Assembly: GCA_009859145.1 (NCBI GenBank)
Contig: VRVR01000027.1
Coordinates: 1 to 64,000 of the forward strand
Reading direction: 5' to 3'
DNA: 64,000 nucleotides
Source of the DNA: Andalucia godoyi
Taxonomy: Eukaryota; Discoba; Jakobea; Jakobida; Andaluciidae
In this document: positions 60,432 to 64,000 of the stretch, in pieces
Layout of the letters: every line of letters starts with the position of its first letter
Numbering within the stretch: the first letter of the stretch is position 1
Translations under genes and position numbers: made by a program
The notes under the pieces: generated by a model
The model's database searches: none
The model's input: only the letters and a program-made list of their open reading frames with translations
Told to the model about the DNA's origin: nothing

Positions 60432-60630
60432 TTAAGCACAATACCTTCGGAAATGAAGAAAGAAGACGCCTTGGAATATGGTAGAGAATTGAAACAACGC
60501 ACTGTTCTGTAAAAGTCTTGGGTCAGCAAGAGGCACAGAGCCCAATGGCAGAATTTCCTGTTTGGAGCACCATCTACGACAGCGGATACTTTACAAGATG
60601 TCAGTTTTCTTGGATCCCATTCTCCGCATG
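60432..60630. other. Short intergenic region
   Basis: Between two minus-strand genes; nothing recognised. Confidence 0.4.
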
Positions 60631-61755
60631 TTACAAAGACTGGCGCCCCAGTGCGAGTTCATAAGGTTCCTTTCCAAAAGAATGCACAAAAGGTTTGACG
60701 GCCAACCCTTGCAGCATGATGTCTGGCCGTCCGTGGAGAGGAAACCGTCCGAACAGACGATCCATGAAAAAATCAATCATTTCAGCACAACACTTGGTCT
60801 CATGTTTCCGCCTCTTGCTTAGCTTGTCACGCAGTTGTGCATACACTCGGATGGTGTTGCACATCTTGTCTCGCAATGACGCTCTCCGGTCAAAATCCGG
60901 ACGCCTCTGACACTTTCCATCCATGAAGAATCCATAGGCTGGCTCCAAAAACAAAATCATGCAAAGAAGCGCCCGTTTCTGTGGATCGTTTTTCCACGAT
61001 TCATCGACTGGCGAAAATAATTGGTTTGGATTCGTCGGGTCAAACATATCCCCGTCGCTCTGGGTGTCGAAATGGGTGTTTTCCGCTATCCAGCTCCACT
61101 CGATGGGTTGGAACATATCCTGGGAATGCTCTGCGATTTTCGCAATCTCAACAAGGATGAATGATGGTGGGATGAGCCGTCCGGTCAAATTCGATCTCGA
61201 AGCAGATGCAAACAGCCGGCATACTTTCAACGTCACCTGCGAAGCACAATGCATGATCCAATACTCCTTCATGCCTGTGAATTGTTCACTCGCCAAAAAC
61301 AAAAATTGATATCCTGTTTTCCCTGCAACAACCAGTTGAAAATAATCGGCCGGTTGCTCTCTGTACGGGTCGCATTGCTGGAAAATCGAAAACACGGCTT
61401 GTAGCAATGGTGCATAAGGCTCATTCCATCTCCTTCGATCCTTCACATACTGAGACGTCGCTGGAGCAGCCATGATGGGAAGCAACACTCGTTGTCCCTT
61501 GAGCGGGAATGCAACATTCATCGATACCCACACTTCAGCCATCAATGTCACGGCCAGAAGGGGCGAGATTTCAATGTCGGCCGGCTTGATGTGCGCGATC
61601 CCCGGCACAACCCGAGAAGAAAAGGCCGTCTCGAAAGTCGATGGAGAGAAGCTGGAATCTTCCTTCGCACGGGAAACCTTGGACGGACGGAATGCAGCAG
61701 AGTGAGCAGCTGGAAGAGGGCGAGTCGATCTTGTCGGATATCTGTTTGTTGACAT
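60631..61755 (-). CDS. Hypothetical protein
   Basis: A 374-residue protein. The ATG at 61755 lies 3 nt after an acceptor-like TTTTCTTCCAG, which decides this start over upstream codons. The N-terminal 50 residues are Ser/Arg/Pro-rich and probably disordered. The rest is a mixed alpha/beta protein (DYFQLVVAGKTGYQFLFLASEQFTG is a strand-rich part) ending in a basic helix region (KLSKRRKHETKCCAEMIDFFMDRLFG). No signal peptide, membrane span or recognised domain. Confidence 0.55.
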   Translation of the reverse strand: MSTNRYPTRSTRPLPAAHSAAFRPSKVSRAKEDSSFSPSTFETAFSSRVVPGIAHIKPADIEISPLLAVTLMAEVWVSMNVAFPLKGQRVLLPIMAAPATSQYVKDRRRWNEPYAPLLQAVFSIFQQCDPYREQPADYFQLVVAGKTGYQFLFLASEQFTGMKEYWIMHCASQVTLKVCRLFASASRSNLTGRLIPPSFILVEIAKIAEHSQDMFQPIEWSWIAENTHFDTQSDGDMFDPTNPNQLFSPVDESWKNDPQKRALLCMILFLEPAYGFFMDGKCQRRPDFDRRASLRDKMCNTIRVYAQLRDKLSKRRKHETKCCAEMIDFFMDRLFGRFPLHGRPDIMLQGLAVKPFVHSFGKEPYELALGRQSL

Positions 61756-62983
61756 TTCCTGGAAGAAAAGTTGAAACCGCGAGGAAAACCTATTGCAGTA
61801 TATTACATGTTGAGAGCTGCGGAATGTTTGCTTTTTTCGCAAAACCCCACGATTGCAGAGGAACAAGGGAAAGGATTGTGACGGTTTTTGAATGGAAATG
61901 TGGATGTTTACAACCGTCACAATGGAGACGCAGCGGTCGATTGATTCCCGATTCTTCCGGTCTGTCGTTGTAGTATCTTCGGCTCGATAAACACCTGTGT
62001 GATGATTCGGCTACGTATCTTTCAGTACGCCCATTTCCATGAATGAACATAGATTTCCATTTATTTGGACGAAGAAGGACATTACATTGGGATTTGTTGG
62101 TATCAAGTGAGAGAAGTGTACTGAAAGAACGTTTGCTGCCCAATTATTGATTTTCTCTGGCTCTTTTCGTCAGGCGGAGAGTTACTCCAGATCTTGGCCA
62201 TTTTGGAGACAGCAGTAACGCTGCCGCCTGAGCCTGAAATTTATGAGACCAAGAATGATAGCTGACGACCACACTAAGGACAGTTCCATCGCCATTGGCA
62301 GCGGCAATCTCCAGTCTCTGGACCCGCTCTTCGTTGGACTCTTTAATCGCCTTCATGCGTGTGTCGTGTCAAGCGGAAAATGCAGCAACATAGATACGTC
62401 AATCAACAGGTTCAGCGATGCGATATATCAACAGAATGATTCGTGCAGGAATTTACCACGAATTCACAAGTAAATAAAGTCCGGCAGAGTGTGATGGAAT
62501 GACACACAACTTGGATCACCTTGCATCCCCCCCGCAGGAAACTCTTTTGGAATTCAATCGCTTCGCCTGCTACGGTCGCTCCTCCTTCCGCGAGGCTCGC
62601 TGGGAAAATCGCACTGCAGGAGGAACCGTTTCGGTCAAAAATAGCTTGACGGTGCTCATACAGTCCATTTTTGCTACAATTGAGAAAGTACTAGTCGCTA
62701 AAAATAATAAATAACGTTCACCCCGTTCTGGTCCTGGTTGCCCTCGTTTGTCCGGCATTTTCACAGCGAGCAGAGTCTATGGTTCGGGCTCTTTTACGGG
62801 GGTTGGAAGTCGGCGTACGTAAAATGCACGTAAAATGCACGTAAAATGCACGTAAAATGCACGTAAAATGACGTAAAACGCATCATTTTGTCATCGAAAT
62901 AAATGTATTGTCATGTATTAGTGAGTAAACATCGCTGTTCGCATCGTCTTTGGTGGGTGTGGTGGGCCGACATTCTCTGTCGT
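61756..62983. other. Intergenic region with tandem repeat
   Basis: No gene supported. Holds the 11-bp tandem repeat described at 62817. Confidence 0.4.
62817..62881. repeat. Tandem 11-bp repeat (ACGTAAAATGC)n
   Basis: Four exact copies of ACGTAAAATGC, one 10-bp copy and one ACGTAAAACGC in a row. It lies about 100 bp beyond the 3' end of the hAT transposase remnant, so it may be subterminal repeat sequence of that element. Confidence 0.8.
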
Positions 62984-64000
62984 TCAGTCCGCTCTAAATG
63001 TAATGAACGGATTGGTTTGCTTTCGACCTTTCACAGGAGATTGAGGAGGACTGTCGTCGTCCTCATTGGGGTCCTGTCTAGTTGTTCGCTTGCGAAGCCC
63101 TGGCTGTGAGTCATTGGAGCCGCTTGCCGCAAAATGCGATACTTCTCGAAGCGATGCAACTCCGGAACTGTTTGTGACAGCAGATCCGGGAGCAACAGAC
63201 GTTCGCATATTATTGGGAGCTTCGCGATCATCCTCGTCACTGAAAGGGTCAGAATCTGTTTCGGTATTGTTGATGCTCCCGCTACTTTCATCATCCCCGT
63301 CCTCTGAATCTGTGTCGTCTGGAGCGTGGTGGGTATTGAGCTGACGACAGAACTCTTCCGTACGCACCCTCAACTGCTCCGCCGTCATCTGCTTCTGCAA
63401 CGTTCCGTACAATGCAATGAGCTGATTGACAACGATTTTGTATGCTTCATCACGGTCAACGTGCTGTCCATGTCGTCGTTTCCACCCTTTGTGAGCTCCA
63501 AACACAGATACAGCTTTGATCGCTGTTTTTGATGCAAGTCGACTTCGTCGGTTGCTCACGATGAATCCGTAGTCTGAAAAGTTGCGTTCCGCAGCGACAG
63601 AGGATGCCGGCATTGCGAAAATCCTGTTCGCGATTCGGCTTAAGTTTTGATAGAACACCTCTGCTTCTTGCATTCCAAAGCGAACGTGGATGCATTGTTG
63701 TTTGGGCCCTCTCCTGTTCCAGCTCGGGAGTCATTGACTGCCGAAGGCCGAAAATATTGGAAACCCCGTTCTTCGAATCTGCCATGAAGCTGTTGTGTTC
63801 CTCCAACGCCTCTTCTGCTTCATTTTGCTTCACTTGCTTGCCAATGATGTCGTTCAGGGCAGTTATGCAACCCGCACTTGCACAGTGAACATATCGTGGA
63901 TCGAGAGCAATTGATGCGCGAATGATCGGATGACTCAGGAACTTCTTCCACGTTTGCAAAAGTTGCTGTTCCACAACCTTTGCGAACGGACGTCCCTGGG
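62984..64000 (-). mobile_element. hAT-family transposase, C-terminal part, frameshifted and cut by window edge
   Basis: From the right edge one minus frame reads the end of the RNase H-like core (FLSHPIIRASIALDPRYVH, the hAT ALDPRY motif). Near 63,660-63,690 the reading moves to the next frame and gives the dimerisation region (NRIFAMPASSVAAERNFSDYG, NRRSRLASKTAIK), the classical PASSxxxERxFS signature of hAT transposases. A long acidic, Ser/Asp-rich tail follows to a stop at 62984. The catalytic DDE residues lie mostly beyond the window. The frame change suggests an inactive copy or an assembly indel. Confidence 0.75.

Noticed and set aside
1-64000. tRNA genes, rRNA and CRISPR arrays
   Set aside because: No T-loop-like GGTTCGAATCC with matching acceptor stem, no rRNA-like blocks and no regular spaced repeats were seen.

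Overview
The window is nuclear DNA of a unicellular eukaryote that I cannot place precisely. It is about 48% G+C, with long and mostly uninterrupted reading frames of 500 to 1,300 codons. All three stop codons end genes, spliceosomal introns are few and short, and proteins with signal peptides, EGF repeats and single membrane anchors are present. Many start codons sit 2 to 60 nt downstream of a pyrimidine tract ending in AG. Genes lie in runs on one strand that then switch. Both features would fit spliced-leader trans-splicing or 5'-UTR introns.

Layout. (1) 1-5,000: a membrane protein running off the left edge on the minus strand, then weak minus-strand remnants. (2) 5,096-13,048: a plus-strand run of surface or secretory proteins (Cys-rich small protein, four-span membrane protein, GPI-anchor-like protein with an in-frame TGA, PQQ-propeller/EGF protein). 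(3) 13,600-14,320: a MITE-like repeat. (4) 14,919-22,560: a coiled-coil/PH protein, a nucleoside-phosphorylase effector, and a divergent ROCO GTPase. (5) 22,600-32,400: decayed genes, including a Crinkler/RHS-type ATPase-nuclease, an HNH-like protein, a PD-(D/E)XK nuclease broken by TAA, and a small frameshifted protein. (6) 32,755-52,044: an ISG12/IFI27-like peptide, a WD40-GTPase-COR-nuclease protein, a dynamin-like GTPase fused to a trypsin-like peptidase, two paralogous tandem-adaptor proteins, a kelch-ROCO protein and a CHAT-NB-ARC-TPR protein. (7) 52,449-55,308: a type I membrane protein and a broken Cys-rich secreted gene. (8) 56,447-64,000: a nuclease-kinase, a GIY-YIG/zinc-knuckle protein, an unknown protein and a hAT transposase remnant at the right edge.

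The main result is a dense island of genes built like bacterial and metazoan immune or conflict systems. Five of them carry the same roughly 100-residue helical domain, which I do not recognise. It is N-terminal in the nucleosidase effector, C-terminal in two ROCO GTPases, and N-terminal (plus a diverged second copy) in two small adaptor-only proteins. This is the arrangement expected of a homotypic adaptor that joins a sensor/switch NTPase to an effector: ROCO GTPases as switches (one with a kelch sensor), tandem-adaptor proteins as bridges, and a PNP-fold enzyme as effector. Neighbouring genes (dynamin-peptidase, CHAT-STAND-TPR, WD40-GTPase-REase, CR ATPase-nuclease, REase-kinase, ISG12-like, HNH) belong to the same functional world but lack the shared domain. 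Several of these genes are interrupted by one-base frameshifts or a stop, either from rapid gene turnover or from assembly errors.
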